From Paenibacillus sp. PastM-3 (GTDB taxonomy: Bacteria > Bacillota > Bacilli > Paenibacillales > Paenibacillaceae), in contig NZ_JARXXP010000022.1 in assembly GCF_029893965.1 (NCBI RefSeq), forward strand, positions 51,060-115,059: a stretch of 64,000 bases of DNA. Direction: 5' to 3'. Positions 44,270 through 53,637 of this stretch are shown one piece after another. Within the stretch, counting starts at the first letter, position 1, and each line of letters starts with the position of its first letter. The position numbers and the translations under genes are program-made. The notes beneath the pieces are model-generated. The model made no database searches and was not told the DNA's origin. It saw only the letters and a program-made list of their open reading frames with translations.

Positions 44270-44959
44270 ATGGAGTCGCACACCTTTATGCTGCGGGACC
44301 TCCCCCATGAAGAACGACCACGAGAGCGCATGATGCATTATGGGGCGGAATCACTCAGCCAGGCGGAGCTGCTGGCGATACTACTGCGCACGGGAACGCG
44401 CCGGGAATCAGCCATTCACATTGCCCAGCAGCTGCTGGGCCATTCAGGCGGACTCCGCGGGCTCGCGGACCTGAGCATTGAAGAACTTACGAATATCAAA
44501 GGCATCGGCCCTGCCAAGGCGGTGCAACTGAAAGCTGGCATAGAGCTGGGCAGGCGGATGGCGAACTCCAGGCTTACCGAGCCGGTCATCATCCGCAGCC
44601 CGCAGGACGCAGCTGAGATTCTGACAGAGCAGCTGCGTTATTTACAGAAGGAGCATTTTGTCTGTCTGTTTCTGAATACGAAGAATCATGTAATTGCACA
44701 GGAAACCTTGTCGATGGGCAGCCTTAACGCATCAATCGTGCATCCGCGGGAGGTGTTCCGGGCTGCCATGAAATGCAGCAGTGCAGCGATTATCTGTGCG
44801 CATAATCATCCTAGCGGCGATCCTGCGCCGAGTCCCGAGGATATTTCCCTGACCTCCAGACTGGTTCAGGCGGGCGAAATTGTCGGGATTGACGTATTGG
44901 ATCACCTGATTATCGGCGACAGCCGGTTTGTAAGTTTGAAAGAAAAAGGGTACATGTAA
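44270..44959 (+). CDS. radC: RadC-family protein (JAB domain)
   Basis: A 229-residue protein with an N-terminal helix-hairpin-helix region (ELLAILLRTGTRRESAIHIA, LTNIKGIGPAKAVQLKAG) and a JAMM/JAB metalloprotease-like domain. Its zinc motif HNHPSGDPAPSPED is near residue 180. Historically called a DNA repair protein, but the biochemical role is unsettled. It lies 20 bases after maf and 40 before mreB, the conserved Firmicutes order. Confidence 0.93.
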   Translation: MESHTFMLRDLPHEERPRERMMHYGAESLSQAELLAILLRTGTRRESAIHIAQQLLGHSGGLRGLADLSIEELTNIKGIGPAKAVQLKAGIELGRRMANSRLTEPVIIRSPQDAAEILTEQLRYLQKEHFVCLFLNTKNHVIAQETLSMGSLNASIVHPREVFRAAMKCSSAAIICAHNHPSGDPAPSPEDISLTSRLVQAGEIVGIDVLDHLIIGDSRFVSLKEKGYM

Positions 44960-44999
44960 TATAATTGTGCAGATTCACTAGGAAAAGGAGAATACAAGC

Positions 45000-46034
45000 A
45001 TGTTAGGTGGTTTTACGAAAGATTTAGGAATTGACCTGGGGACAGCGAATACGCTCGTCTATGTACGCGGTAAGGGGATTGTAGTGAGAGAGCCTTCCGT
45101 GGTGGCCATTAATACTGATACTAAGACAATTGAAGCGGTAGGCGAATCTGCCAAAAAAATGATCGGCCGCACGCCGGGCAACATCCGTGCCATCCGTCCG
45201 ATGAAAGACGGCGTTATCGCTGATTTTGATACGACGGCGACGATGATCAAATACTTCATCCGTCAGGCGCAGAAGCAGCGCTCCATGTTCCAGCGTCACC
45301 CGAACGTGATGGTGTGTGTACCTTCCGGCATCACTGCAGTTGAGCAGCGTGCCGTTGAGGATGCGACCAAGCAGGCAGGCGCGCGCGAAGCTTACATTAT
45401 CGAAGAACCGTTTGCTGCGGCAATCGGTGCCGATCTTCCGGTATGGGAGCCAACAGGCAGCATGGTGGTGGATATCGGCGGCGGAACGACTGAAGTTGCT
45501 GTTATTTCGCTTGGCGGTATCGTTACCAGCCGTTCTGTACGTGTAGCCGGCGATGAAGCGGATGAGTCCATTATCCAGTACATCAAACGCCAGTATAACC
45601 TGATGATCGGTGAACGTACTTCCGAGCAGCTCAAGATGGATGTGGGTTCAGCTCTGCCGCTGGAGAAGGCTGAAACGATGGAAATCCGCGGCCGTGACCT
45701 GGTAACCGGGCTGCCGAAGACGCTGACCATTACTTCAGATGAGATTTGTGAAGCGTTGTCGGACACGGTAAATGCGATTGTCGAAGCTGTAAAAGTAACG
45801 CTCGAGAAATGTCCGCCGGAGCTGGCAGCCGACATTATGGACCGGGGCATTGTACTGACCGGCGGCGGCGCACTGCTGCGCAACCTGGACAAGCTGCTTG
45901 CCCGTGAAACGGGGATGCCGGTTATTGTAGCCGAGAATCCGCTGGACTGCGTCGTTATCGGTACAGGCAAGGCGCTGGATAACATTCATCTGTTCAAGAG
46001 CCGCAACAATACAGGACTTCGTCAGAAACGTTAG
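45000..46034 (+). CDS. mreB: Rod-shape-determining actin homologue MreB
   Basis: Membrane-associated ATPase filament that guides sidewall peptidoglycan synthesis. The phosphate-1 loop DLGIDLGTANTLVYV is at residue 8, the second phosphate loop VVDIGGGTTEVAVISLGG near 160, and the adenosine motif RGIVLTGGGALLRNLDKLL near 283. The 344 residues are normal. AAAAGGAGAA precedes ATG at 45000. Confidence 0.97.
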   Translation: MLGGFTKDLGIDLGTANTLVYVRGKGIVVREPSVVAINTDTKTIEAVGESAKKMIGRTPGNIRAIRPMKDGVIADFDTTATMIKYFIRQAQKQRSMFQRHPNVMVCVPSGITAVEQRAVEDATKQAGAREAYIIEEPFAAAIGADLPVWEPTGSMVVDIGGGTTEVAVISLGGIVTSRSVRVAGDEADESIIQYIKRQYNLMIGERTSEQLKMDVGSALPLEKAETMEIRGRDLVTGLPKTLTITSDEICEALSDTVNAIVEAVKVTLEKCPPELAADIMDRGIVLTGGGALLRNLDKLLARETGMPVIVAENPLDCVVIGTGKALDNIHLFKSRNNTGLRQKR

Positions 46035-46091
46035 GCTACTGCTATTTGTGCACATCAACCCCTGATATGGGTGGAATACGGTTGTTAGAGG

Positions 46092-46970
46092 GTGTTGAAA
46101 CTGTTTAAACTGTTTAACAATAAACGTCTGTTCATCCTGCTGATTACACTGGTGATGTTCATCGTGGTCATGGGCTTCAGCCTGGGGACAAGGAAGTCCT
46201 TGTCCTGGCCGGAGAATTTCCTCAGGGATACGACCGGATTCGTGCAAAATTTGTTCTACAAGCCCGCTGGATATGTAGCGGGCTTCTTCCAAGATATCGC
46301 GAATCTGCATGATCTGGCCGAAGAGAACGAACGGCTCAAAATTTTGGCTGCCCAGTACGCGCGGGATAAGGCAATCTATAATTTTACTAAAGCGGATAAT
46401 GACAGGTATAAGGGACTGCTGGAATTCAAAGAAGCTCAAAAAGTGCTGTATGATTATGAGCTGCACATCGCCCAGGTAATCAGCCTGACGACAGAGCCAA
46501 ACAACAGCTCTGTTGTTATTGATCTTGGCTTAAAGGATGGGATTAAACCCAACATGTCCGTCATTTCTCCGGAAGGCATGGTTGGTGTGATTAGTCAGGT
46601 AAGCAATTTCACCTCGACAGTGAAGCTGATGACAATGATGGATATCAACGATCCCAACTCCCAGCCGCCGATTGCCGGAACTGCACTGAACAAAGAGCAG
46701 GACAGCTTCGGCATGATCGAAAGCTATGATCCGCAGACGGGAATGCTGGAGATGAATAAAATTCCGGTCGGTGATCCGATTGCCGTAGGTGATACCATTA
46801 TTTCCAAGGGAAGCGGCGGCGTGTACCCGCGCGGTCTGACCATTGGAACCGTCAAGAGTGTTCAAGAGGGGGCCTACGGATATACATCGACTGCCCTGAT
46901 CGAACCAAGCGCCAATTTCCAAGACTGGAAGGATCTGTTCGTGGTGTTCACGGAGGAGCGTGTTGAATAG
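46092..46970 (+). CDS. mreC: Cell shape protein MreC
   Basis: Bitopic membrane protein of 292 residues linking MreB to the wall synthesis machinery. It has a short cytosolic tail, a membrane helix (LFILLITLVMFIVVMGFSL), a coiled coil (NLHDLAEENERLKILAAQYA) and a beta-rich domain (VVIDLGLKDGIKPNMSVISP, SKGSGGVYPRGLTIGTV). GTG at 46092 or TTG at 46095 may start it; GAGGGTG is adjacent. It overlaps mreD by one base. Confidence 0.93.
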   Translation: MLKLFKLFNNKRLFILLITLVMFIVVMGFSLGTRKSLSWPENFLRDTTGFVQNLFYKPAGYVAGFFQDIANLHDLAEENERLKILAAQYARDKAIYNFTKADNDRYKGLLEFKEAQKVLYDYELHIAQVISLTTEPNNSSVVIDLGLKDGIKPNMSVISPEGMVGVISQVSNFTSTVKLMTMMDINDPNSQPPIAGTALNKEQDSFGMIESYDPQTGMLEMNKIPVGDPIAVGDTIISKGSGGVYPRGLTIGTVKSVQEGAYGYTSTALIEPSANFQDWKDLFVVFTEERVE

Positions 46971-47500
46971 TGAGGATGCGCAGATCAGTTCTTATCCTGT
47001 TGTTATTTCTTCTGTTTATTGTTCAGGGAACCATTGTGCCCTGGCTGCTTCCGGATGTCTGGGAAATGAGAGTCATCCCTAATCTTGTCTTTATCGTAAT
47101 TTTGTTTGTTACTGTTTATCATCACCGGCATACAGCACTTATTCTGGGCTTATCCTTTGGCATGCTGCATGATGTGGTTTTCTACGGAAGAATTCTTGGG
47201 GCCCATTCCTTTGCAATGGGCTTATCCGCCTATCTGATCGGTCTGGTGTTTCAGCTTCCCCGGGCTCCTCTGCCTCTGATGATGACGGTTGTCCTGCTCG
47301 GCAGCCTGCTGGAGGACAGCATCCTGTTTGGTATCTACAGTGTATTCAACCTGAACAGGGAACCTTACAATTGGTCACTTCTGAATCATATGCTGCCGAC
47401 CATGCTGTTCCATTTCGCTGTCGGGCTGCTTCTGTACATTCCGGTAAGGCGCCAGCTGGAGCTGCTGAAGAAAGAGACGCAGAAGGAAGAATCTGCATAG
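46970..47500 (+). CDS. mreD: Cell shape protein MreD
   Basis: Integral membrane protein of 176 residues with about five helices (SVLILLLFLLFIVQGTIVPW, VIPNLVFIVILFVTVYH and others), partner of MreC in the elongation complex. GTG at 46970 overlaps the mreC stop; ATG at 46976 is an alternative. Sequence conservation is low in this family, and the call rests on topology plus position between mreC and minC. Confidence 0.88.
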   Translation: MRMRRSVLILLLFLLFIVQGTIVPWLLPDVWEMRVIPNLVFIVILFVTVYHHRHTALILGLSFGMLHDVVFYGRILGAHSFAMGLSAYLIGLVFQLPRAPLPLMMTVVLLGSLLEDSILFGIYSVFNLNREPYNWSLLNHMLPTMLFHFAVGLLLYIPVRRQLELLKKETQKEESA

Positions 47501-47580
47501 CAGGGCTCTGCATTTTCTTTGAGACAAAGCAGGAATTTACCTGATCCGGAACGAATGAATGAGGATGGGGGGACAGGCAT

Positions 47581-48240
47581 ATGACAGTAAAATCCAAGCA
47601 CGTGAGGATTAAGGGCATCAAGGACGGCCTGGTATTCCTGCTAGACGACAAGTGTCCCTTTGAAGATCTCTTAAGCGAACTGCGTTACAAGCTGGAGCAC
47701 AGCCATCAGAATATTCTAACCGGACCGATTGTGCATGTGGACGTTAAACTGGGCAGCCGTCCCGTTACTGAGGAAGACAAGGAAGCTGTGCTGGAGATTC
47801 TGAAAGGACAGGGCAACCTGCTGATCCGGTCCATAGATGCGGTTGTTGAATCCGCCCAAACCGATCAGGACGTCCTGTTCATTATGAGCGGAATCATCCG
47901 TTCCGGCCAGGTGGTTCATCATGTTGGTAACCTGCTATATCTTGGTGATGTTAATCCGGGAGGGACGGTTACCTGCACAGGTGATATCTATGTTCTCGGA
48001 GCGCTCAGGGGCGTCGCTCATGCCGGTGTGGACGGTAATCAGGAGGCGATAATCGCCGCTTCTTTATTAACCCCGACCCAACTGCGGATTGCCGATTGTA
48101 TAAGCCGGCCTCCGGATGAATGGGGAGCCAGGGAGAGCAGTATGGAATTTGCCTATTTGTCCAGTGGTGCTATGCAAATCGATAAAATTCATAATATAGT
48201 CAAAGTACGTCAGGGTTTAAATGTGTTTAAAGGGGTGTAG
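47581..48240 (+). CDS. minC: Septum site-determining protein MinC
   Basis: Division inhibitor that blocks FtsZ polymers away from midcell with MinD. The N-terminal FtsZ-inhibiting domain (IKGIKDGLVFLLDDKCPFED) is followed by the C-terminal beta-helix (IRSGQVVHHVGNLLYLGDVN, GALRGVAHAGVDGNQEAI) that binds MinD. It has 219 residues. ATG at 47581 follows ATGGGGGGACAGG. Six bases separate it from minD. Confidence 0.94.
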   Translation: MTVKSKHVRIKGIKDGLVFLLDDKCPFEDLLSELRYKLEHSHQNILTGPIVHVDVKLGSRPVTEEDKEAVLEILKGQGNLLIRSIDAVVESAQTDQDVLFIMSGIIRSGQVVHHVGNLLYLGDVNPGGTVTCTGDIYVLGALRGVAHAGVDGNQEAIIAASLLTPTQLRIADCISRPPDEWGARESSMEFAYLSSGAMQIDKIHNIVKVRQGLNVFKGV

Positions 48241-48245
48241 CCTCC

Positions 48246-49040
48246 ATGGGAGAAGCGATTGTCGTAACCTCGGGCAAAGGCGGTGTTGGCAAAACAACCA
48301 CAACGGCCAATATTGGAACCGCGCTTGCACTGCAGGGCAAAAAAGTATGTCTGGTTGATACGGATATCGGACTGCGGAATCTGGATGTGGTTATGGGGCT
48401 GGAAAACCGGATCATCTATGATCTTGTTGATGTGGCGGAAGGGCGTTGCCGCCTGAATCAGGCGCTGGTCAAGGACAAACGTTTTGATGAGCTGTACATG
48501 CTTCCGGCTGCCCAGACAAAGGATAAGACGTCCGTTACTCCGGAGCAGGTCAAGGACATCATTCTGGAGCTTAAAAAGGAGTACGAATACGTATTGATCG
48601 ATTGTCCGGCCGGGATTGAGCACGGGTTCCGCAATGCTATAGCCGGTGCCGACAAAGCTATTGTGGTCACAACTCCGGAACATGCGGCTGTGAGAGATGC
48701 AGACCGGATCATCGGGCTGCTGGAGCAATCGAGTGTGGAGTCACCGAAGCTAGTAGTTAACCGCATCCGCCCCGGGCTGGTCAAAACCGGGGACATGCTT
48801 GATATTGAAGATATTTTACAGGTGCTTAATATTGACCTGATCGGAATCGTTCCGGACGATGAGCTGGTCATTAAGGCAGCCAATAACGGTGAGCCAACAG
48901 TCATGAATCCAGACTCGTCTGCCGCCATTGCCTACCGCAATATTGCCCGCCGCATTCTCGGCGATGCCGTGCCGCTGATGCAGCTGGACCGGAAGATGGG
49001 CGCTTTCAAGAAGTTCAAGAAATTTTTCGGCATGGGCTAA
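48246..49040 (+). CDS. minD: Septum site-determining ATPase MinD
   Basis: ParA-type ATPase of 264 residues that recruits MinC to the membrane. The deviant Walker A loop VVTSGKGGVGKTTTTANIG is at residue 6, DTDIGLRNLDVVMGLENR at about 38 and IDCPAGIEHGFRNAI near 118. The amphipathic C-terminal membrane-targeting helix is visible as GAFKKFKKFFGMG. It follows minC at once in the usual operon. Confidence 0.96.
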   Translation: MGEAIVVTSGKGGVGKTTTTANIGTALALQGKKVCLVDTDIGLRNLDVVMGLENRIIYDLVDVAEGRCRLNQALVKDKRFDELYMLPAAQTKDKTSVTPEQVKDIILELKKEYEYVLIDCPAGIEHGFRNAIAGADKAIVVTTPEHAAVRDADRIIGLLEQSSVESPKLVVNRIRPGLVKTGDMLDIEDILQVLNIDLIGIVPDDELVIKAANNGEPTVMNPDSSAAIAYRNIARRILGDAVPLMQLDRKMGAFKKFKKFFGMG

Positions 49041-49070
49041 TCCTTATTCAGCAATCATACAAAGACATAC

Positions 49071-49105
49071 AATCCCGCCGCAGGGCATCTGCGGCGGGAT
49101 TTTTG
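49071..49105 (+). terminator. Rho-independent terminator after minD
   Basis: AATCCCGCCGCAG pairs perfectly with CTGCGGCGGGATT around GGCAT, followed by T residues. Confidence 0.9.
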
Positions 49106-49260
49106 CGGTGCGGGGAGAAGTAGCGGCCCTTGTACCCGTAGCGGTATCCTAACTGTCTTCCCTTTTCCGGTATTGTGTATGCTGCCGTGGAGGGCTTGTT
49201 CTAAACAGGCTCCGGGCTCTCATAAACTAGCAATAAAACAAGCCCGCCGGAGGGATCAAT

Positions 49261-50112
49261 ATGGAACAGGGATCAGGGATCAAAGGACGGCGCAAGGAGC
49301 GCATCCGCAGTCTGCTGGATGACCAGCGGGAAGGCGCACCGCTTCCGCTGTATACGCTGGAGGAGGATGCACCCAGCTTCAAGGAATGGGGCAAGCACCA
49401 AGGCGGGAGGGAGCCCGGCTATGAGCCGGACCCCGAGGTCCTGTGGAAGCAGAACCGCGGAGGGTGGATGGACGAAGGGGGCGACGGCGGCAGGCCGCGC
49501 TTCACCGCCGGGCTTATCCGCAGAACTGTAGCGAGTGTACTTGTGTTCGGGGCAGTATGGGGCATTTTCCTCGCCAGGGAGCCTTGGGCCGTCAAAGCGC
49601 AGGCATTTATTACAGATGCGCTGAGCAACGATATGGATTTTGCAGCTGTCCAGGTATGGTACGAAACGCATTTTAACGGTGCGCCATCGTTTATTCCGAT
49701 CTTTGGAGAGGATGAGGTTCCGGCTGAAAAGGTAAGTACCGCGCATACCCTGAGTGCCCCGCTAACGGGCAGTATCCTGCGTTCTTTTGCCGACACCCTG
49801 TACGGTGTGGAAATTATGCCTGAGTCCGATTCAAGCGGCAATGTCACGGTGAAAAGTGTAGATACGGGACGGGTTCTATCCGTGTCCAAAGAGGCGCAGG
49901 GGGGCATCCGGATCGTTATCCGCCACACAGGCGGCCTGACGGCGGAATACGGGCATTTAAGCGGAACCAGACTGTCGGCGGATGACTGGGTGGAGAGCGG
50001 GGATACCGTCGGCTGGATGCAGGAGACGGAGAGCGGGGCGCCTCTGCTTTTTTTCGCGGTTATGAAAGACAAGACTTATATTGATCCCGCTGAAGTGGTA
50101 TCGTTTGATTAG
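49261..50112 (+). CDS. spoIVFA: SpoIVFA-like regulator with a degenerate LytM (M23) domain
   Basis: A 283-residue bitopic membrane protein. It has a charged cytosolic N-terminus, a membrane helix near residues 88-105 (TVASVLVFGAVWGIFLA) and an external M23-like domain. YGHLSGTRLSADDWVESGDT keeps the fold, but the usual H-x-H zinc pair is replaced by LLFF, so it should not be a peptidase. In B. subtilis SpoIVFA tethers and inhibits the protease SpoIVFB in the forespore membrane until the SpoIVB signal. It overlaps spoIVFB by eight bases. Confidence 0.82.
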   Translation: MEQGSGIKGRRKERIRSLLDDQREGAPLPLYTLEEDAPSFKEWGKHQGGREPGYEPDPEVLWKQNRGGWMDEGGDGGRPRFTAGLIRRTVASVLVFGAVWGIFLAREPWAVKAQAFITDALSNDMDFAAVQVWYETHFNGAPSFIPIFGEDEVPAEKVSTAHTLSAPLTGSILRSFADTLYGVEIMPESDSSGNVTVKSVDTGRVLSVSKEAQGGIRIVIRHTGGLTAEYGHLSGTRLSADDWVESGDTVGWMQETESGAPLLFFAVMKDKTYIDPAEVVSFD

Positions 50113-50947
50113 GATATTTGGAATCCAGCTGTCGCTGCATCCGCTGTTTGTGCTGGTTATGCTTCTTTCAGTTATCACCGGACAGTTCCTGGAACTGCTG
50201 ACGTTATTTGTGATCGTATTTATTCACGAGATGGGACATGTGTGTGCCGCTCTGCTGAACGGGGTTACGGTGAAGTCAGTCCAGCTGCTGCCCTTCGGCG
50301 GGGTGGCTGTCATTGAGGATCATGGACGGCTGAATGCCGGCCGCGAGATTGCCATAGCGCTTGCCGGACCGCTGCAGAACGGGATCATGATTCTGATCGC
50401 GCTCCTGCTTCAGCAGCTGGGGGGCGGCAGCAGCGCCTTTCTTGCCTACTTTATCCAGGCCAACGCTATAATTGCGCTGTTCAACCTTCTGCCGGTTCTG
50501 CCGCTGGACGGGGGCAAAATCGTACAAGCAGCGCTCAGTACGCTCCTGCCCTATTACTATACCCTGCTCTGGAGCGGAAGAGTGAGCATTGCAGCAAGCG
50601 GGCTTGTCATCGGTTATGCGCTGCAGCCCCTGACTGCAGGGGGCGGACTGCGGCTTAATCTGCTCATGATCGGAGCGTTTCTGCTCTATTCCAATATTAC
50701 GGACCAGCGTAATCTGCCTTACCGCTTTCTGGCTTTTCTGATGAACAGGGAGGCTGCCTATGAGCGGTATTTAAGCCTCGGCAGTGCGGCTCGTCCGATT
50801 GTTGCTTTTTCCGCGAAACCTTTAGATGATATATTGCGTCTATTTAAACGTAACCAGTATCATTTTATCTATGTGATGAATGAGGATAACAATGTGGTAG
50901 CCGTTGTACCGGAGCAGCGCCTGATCTCCTCCTATTTCGGGAGGTAG
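50105..50947 (+). CDS. spoIVFB: SpoIVFB intramembrane metalloprotease (site-2 protease type)
   Basis: Multi-pass zinc protease that cleaves pro-sigma-K in the mother cell. The zinc motif HEMGH is in VIVFIHEMGHVCAALL (about residue 45), and the third ligand Asp is in NLLPVLPLDGGKIVQAAL (about 135). A C-terminal CBS-like tail (RPIVAFSAKPLDDILRLFKR) senses nucleotide in the family. TTG at 50105 aligns best with the usual N-terminus; an in-frame TTG at 50081 is possible. No strong ribosome site is visible, so coupling to spoIVFA is likely. Confidence 0.9.
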   Translation: MIRIFGIQLSLHPLFVLVMLLSVITGQFLELLTLFVIVFIHEMGHVCAALLNGVTVKSVQLLPFGGVAVIEDHGRLNAGREIAIALAGPLQNGIMILIALLLQQLGGGSSAFLAYFIQANAIIALFNLLPVLPLDGGKIVQAALSTLLPYYYTLLWSGRVSIAASGLVIGYALQPLTAGGGLRLNLLMIGAFLLYSNITDQRNLPYRFLAFLMNREAAYERYLSLGSAARPIVAFSAKPLDDILRLFKRNQYHFIYVMNEDNNVVAVVPEQRLISSYFGR

Positions 50948-51009
50948 AGCATGGCTTAGCGCTGCACAGCGGATGGCGACGAATGAAGATCTAGACCAGA
51001 GGTGAAGCC

Positions 51010-52251
51010 ATGAAACAAATGATCGTTCACTGCACGCAGCATATTACCCGGATGGCTCTTCTGGAAAACGGACGGCTCGTGGAGTATGCGGCTGAACGCG
51101 ATCAGCAGCAAGGGCTGGTCGGCAGTTATTACAAGGGCCGGGTTATGAATGTTCTGCCAGGCATGCAGGCTGCTTTTGTCGATATCGGACAGAAGAAAAA
51201 TGCCTTTTTATATGTAGATGATGTCCTCCATCCCCACCTAGAGAAGCAGCCGCAGGTGAAGCCCTCTATTGATACCCTGCTGCAGCCCGGCCAGGAGATC
51301 ATCGTCCAGGTCCGCAAAGAGCCGCGGGGGGGCAAGGGGGCGCGGGTAACTACCCATTATACACTGCCGGGACGCTGGATGGTGTACATGCCCTTTGCCG
51401 AATATGTCGGAGTATCCAAAAAAATCAGCCGCGAATCAGAGCGCAACCGGCTGAAATCGATCGGTGAACGGCTGCGGCGGCGGGAAGAGGGCCTGATCAT
51501 GCGTACCGTATCGGAGGATGAGCAGGCGGATGCGGTCGAAGGGGATCTGTCCTTTCTGCGCGCGCAGTGGGAGATGATTGTCCGCCGGGCTGAGGAAGCG
51601 GCTGCACCTGCCCTTTTGCACTCGGATCTCAGCATTGTGCAGAGGTTCATCCGCGATGCCTTTAACCCGCAGCGGGATGAGCTAATGATTGACTCGCCCA
51701 AGGCCGTGCGGGAAGCGGAGGCTTTTCTCGCAGATATGGCCCCTGATGGGTATAAGCCGGTCGGCCTATACCGCGGGCAGGAGTCGATCTTCACTGCCTA
51801 CGGCGTTCAGGAGCAGCTGCTGAAGAGCTTCAGCCGCAAAATCATCCTTGAAGGCGGAGGCACGCTGATCTGGGATGAAACCGAAGCGCTGACTGTTATT
51901 GATGTTAATACGGCACAGTACACAGGCGGGTCAACACTGGAAGAGACGGTGACGCAGACAAATCTGCTTGCGGCAGAGGAGATCGGCAGGCTAATCCGGC
52001 TGCGTGATACCGGTGGCATCATCATCGTTGACTTTATAGATATGGAACTGGATGAGCACCGCCGTCAGGTGCTGGAACGGCTGGAGCGGGTGATCTGCAA
52101 TGACCGCACGAAGACACATATTCTGGGCTGGACGCATCTTGGCCTGCTGGAAATGACCCGCAAAAAGGCGAGGCACGATGCAGCAAGCTTTGCGCCTGTC
52201 ATCTGCCAGTGCTGCGGCGGGACAGGCAAGGTTGGCGCCTGGCTGGAATAA
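51010..52251 (+). CDS. rng: Ribonuclease E/G family endoribonuclease
   Basis: Single-strand-specific endoribonuclease of 413 residues. An S1-like domain (YYKGRVMNVLPGMQAAFVDI) is followed by the 5' sensor and DNase I-like core. The catalytic acids are in LTVIDVNTAQYTGGS and GGIIIVDFIDMELD. The C-terminal ICQCCGGTGKV supplies zinc-link cysteines. It lacks the long scaffold tail of E. coli RNase E. B. subtilis relies on RNase Y instead, while Paenibacillus and clostridia keep this gene next to rplU. ATG at 51010 follows AGAGGTGAAGCC. Confidence 0.92.
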   Translation: MKQMIVHCTQHITRMALLENGRLVEYAAERDQQQGLVGSYYKGRVMNVLPGMQAAFVDIGQKKNAFLYVDDVLHPHLEKQPQVKPSIDTLLQPGQEIIVQVRKEPRGGKGARVTTHYTLPGRWMVYMPFAEYVGVSKKISRESERNRLKSIGERLRRREEGLIMRTVSEDEQADAVEGDLSFLRAQWEMIVRRAEEAAAPALLHSDLSIVQRFIRDAFNPQRDELMIDSPKAVREAEAFLADMAPDGYKPVGLYRGQESIFTAYGVQEQLLKSFSRKIILEGGGTLIWDETEALTVIDVNTAQYTGGSTLEETVTQTNLLAAEEIGRLIRLRDTGGIIIVDFIDMELDEHRRQVLERLERVICNDRTKTHILGWTHLGLLEMTRKKARHDAASFAPVICQCCGGTGKVGAWLE

Positions 52252-52271
52252 AGGAAATTCAGCTTGTGTTG

Positions 52272-52425
52272 TTGACTCTATTAATTATGTATGATAATAT
52301 CTTCAAGTATGTGTTTGGTTATCTTATTCCTGCACATGCTGTAACCGCTCCGATCGGGTACATAAGCGCGGTTCCTCCGGGAATCTGCCACCTAGACTAG
52401 GCGAGTCTGAGACATGAGGAGGTGC
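52272..52425 (+). promoter_or_regulatory. Promoter and L21-type leader of the rplU operon
   Basis: TTGACT (52272-52277), a 17-base spacer and TAATAT give a good sigma-A promoter. The leader that follows contains a CCGCTCCGATCGGG segment, CGCGGTTCCTCCGGG and the AGGCGAGTCTGAGAC stretch just before the ribosome site. These resemble the Firmicutes L21 leader, thought to mediate autoregulation by L21. Assigned by resemblance only. Confidence 0.6.
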
Positions 52426-52432
52426 AAGTACA

Positions 52433-52744
52433 ATGTATGCAATTATCGAAACTGGCGGTAAACAATACAGAGTCCAAGAGGGCGATGTTCTGTTCATCGA
52501 GAAGCTGGAAGCTGAAGACGGCGCAAGCGTAACGTTTGACCGTGTATTGGCTGTTTCCAACGAAGGCGGTCTGACTGCAGGAACTCCGCTCGTAAGCGGC
52601 GCGTCTGTAACAGCTAAGGTCGAGAAACACGGTAAGGGTCAGAAGGTTGTAGTTTACAAATACAAACCGAAGAAGAACTACCACAAGAAACAAGGCCATC
52701 GTCAACCGTACACTAAAGTAACTATCGAGAAGATTCAGGCGTAA
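52433..52744 (+). CDS. rplU: 50S ribosomal protein L21
   Basis: Large-subunit protein of 103 residues starting MYAIIETGGKQYRVQEGDVL, the standard L21 N-terminus, and ending with YHKKQGHRQPYTKVTIEKIQ. AGGAGGTGC precedes ATG at 52433. First gene of rplU-prp-rpmA. Confidence 0.97.
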   Translation: MYAIIETGGKQYRVQEGDVLFIEKLEAEDGASVTFDRVLAVSNEGGLTAGTPLVSGASVTAKVEKHGKGQKVVVYKYKPKKNYHKKQGHRQPYTKVTIEKIQA

Positions 52745-52756
52745 GAAGGTGCGTTA

Positions 52757-53092
52757 ATGATTAACGTGCGGATTACACGGGCTTCAGACATGGGTACTGT
52801 TATCGGTTTTGAGGTGGAAGGGCATGCAGGTTATGCCAAACGCGGTGAAGATATTGTGTGCGCCGGAGTATCTGCTGTTACAGTAGGTACGGTGAACTCA
52901 ATTGAGAGCCTGACCGGAATTTCCATGGATACGTCCATGAAGAACGGCTTTTTAAGCGGAACCCTGGGTTCTGTTGAAGATGCTGAAACCTCCGCGAAAG
53001 TTCAACTGCTGCTGGAATCCATGGTCTTAATGCTCAGTGATATCGCAGAATCATACGGGAAGTATATTAAGATACAGCAAGTTATCATTTAA
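52757..53092 (+). CDS. prp: Ribosomal-processing cysteine protease Prp
   Basis: Cysteine protease (formerly YsxB) that trims the N-terminus of L27 in Firmicutes. The catalytic His is in VEGHAGYAKRGEDIVCAGVS (about residue 22) and the catalytic Cys in the same motif (about 34). It has 111 residues. It lies between rplU and rpmA, and its substrate gene downstream carries the cleavage motif. Confidence 0.95.
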   Translation: MINVRITRASDMGTVIGFEVEGHAGYAKRGEDIVCAGVSAVTVGTVNSIESLTGISMDTSMKNGFLSGTLGSVEDAETSAKVQLLLESMVLMLSDIAESYGKYIKIQQVII

Positions 53093-53110
53093 AGAAGGAG
53101 GTTGACCAAC

Positions 53111-53422
53111 ATGTTGAAATTGGATCTTCAGTTATTCGCATCCAAAAAAGGGGTAGGTTCCACAAAGAACGGACGTGACTCCCACTCCAAGCGTCTTGGC
53201 GTGAAACGTGCTGACGGTCAGGCAGTTACCGGTGGTAACATTCTGGTTCGTCAACGCGGAACCAAGATTCATCCGGGCACTAACGTAGGCATCGGTAAAG
53301 ATGATACGCTGTTCGCTCTGGTTGATGGCGTAGTGAAGTTCGAACGTTGGGGACGCGATCGCAAAAAAGTGAGCGTGTACCCGGTTGATGTCGCTCCGGT
53401 AGCAGCGGCAGTGGAAGCGTAA
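53111..53422 (+). CDS. rpmA: 50S ribosomal protein L27 with cleavable N-terminal extension
   Basis: L27 of 103 residues. It begins MLKLDLQLFASKKGVGSTKN; in staphylococci Prp cuts after LQLFA and exposes the tail that reaches the peptidyl transferase centre. The same motif is intact here. AAGAAGGAGGTTG precedes ATG at 53111, better than the in-frame TTG at 53102. Confidence 0.96.
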   Translation: MLKLDLQLFASKKGVGSTKNGRDSHSKRLGVKRADGQAVTGGNILVRQRGTKIHPGTNVGIGKDDTLFALVDGVVKFERWGRDRKKVSVYPVDVAPVAAAVEA

Positions 53423-53450
53423 GCTTTTCGAACCATATTTGCATGAGAAG

Positions 53451-53479
53451 CCTCCGGCATGAGTGCCGGGGGTTTTTTT
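53451..53479 (+). terminator. Rho-independent terminator of the rplU-prp-rpmA operon
   Basis: CCTCCGGCA pairs with TGCCGGGGG around TGAG, followed by seven T residues. Confidence 0.9.
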
Positions 53480-53637
53480 GATAAGTGAGACGGCGGATCA
53501 GAGGGTTCCCTGAAACTGTCTGAATGCTGGTGATTGCACCGGATGCGTGTGTTATACTGGAAAATGGTAAAAGCGCCTTAGGGCTGGCTAGACTAAATTT
53601 GGCATGAATTTTGCGAACTGAGGGACGGGGAGAAAGA

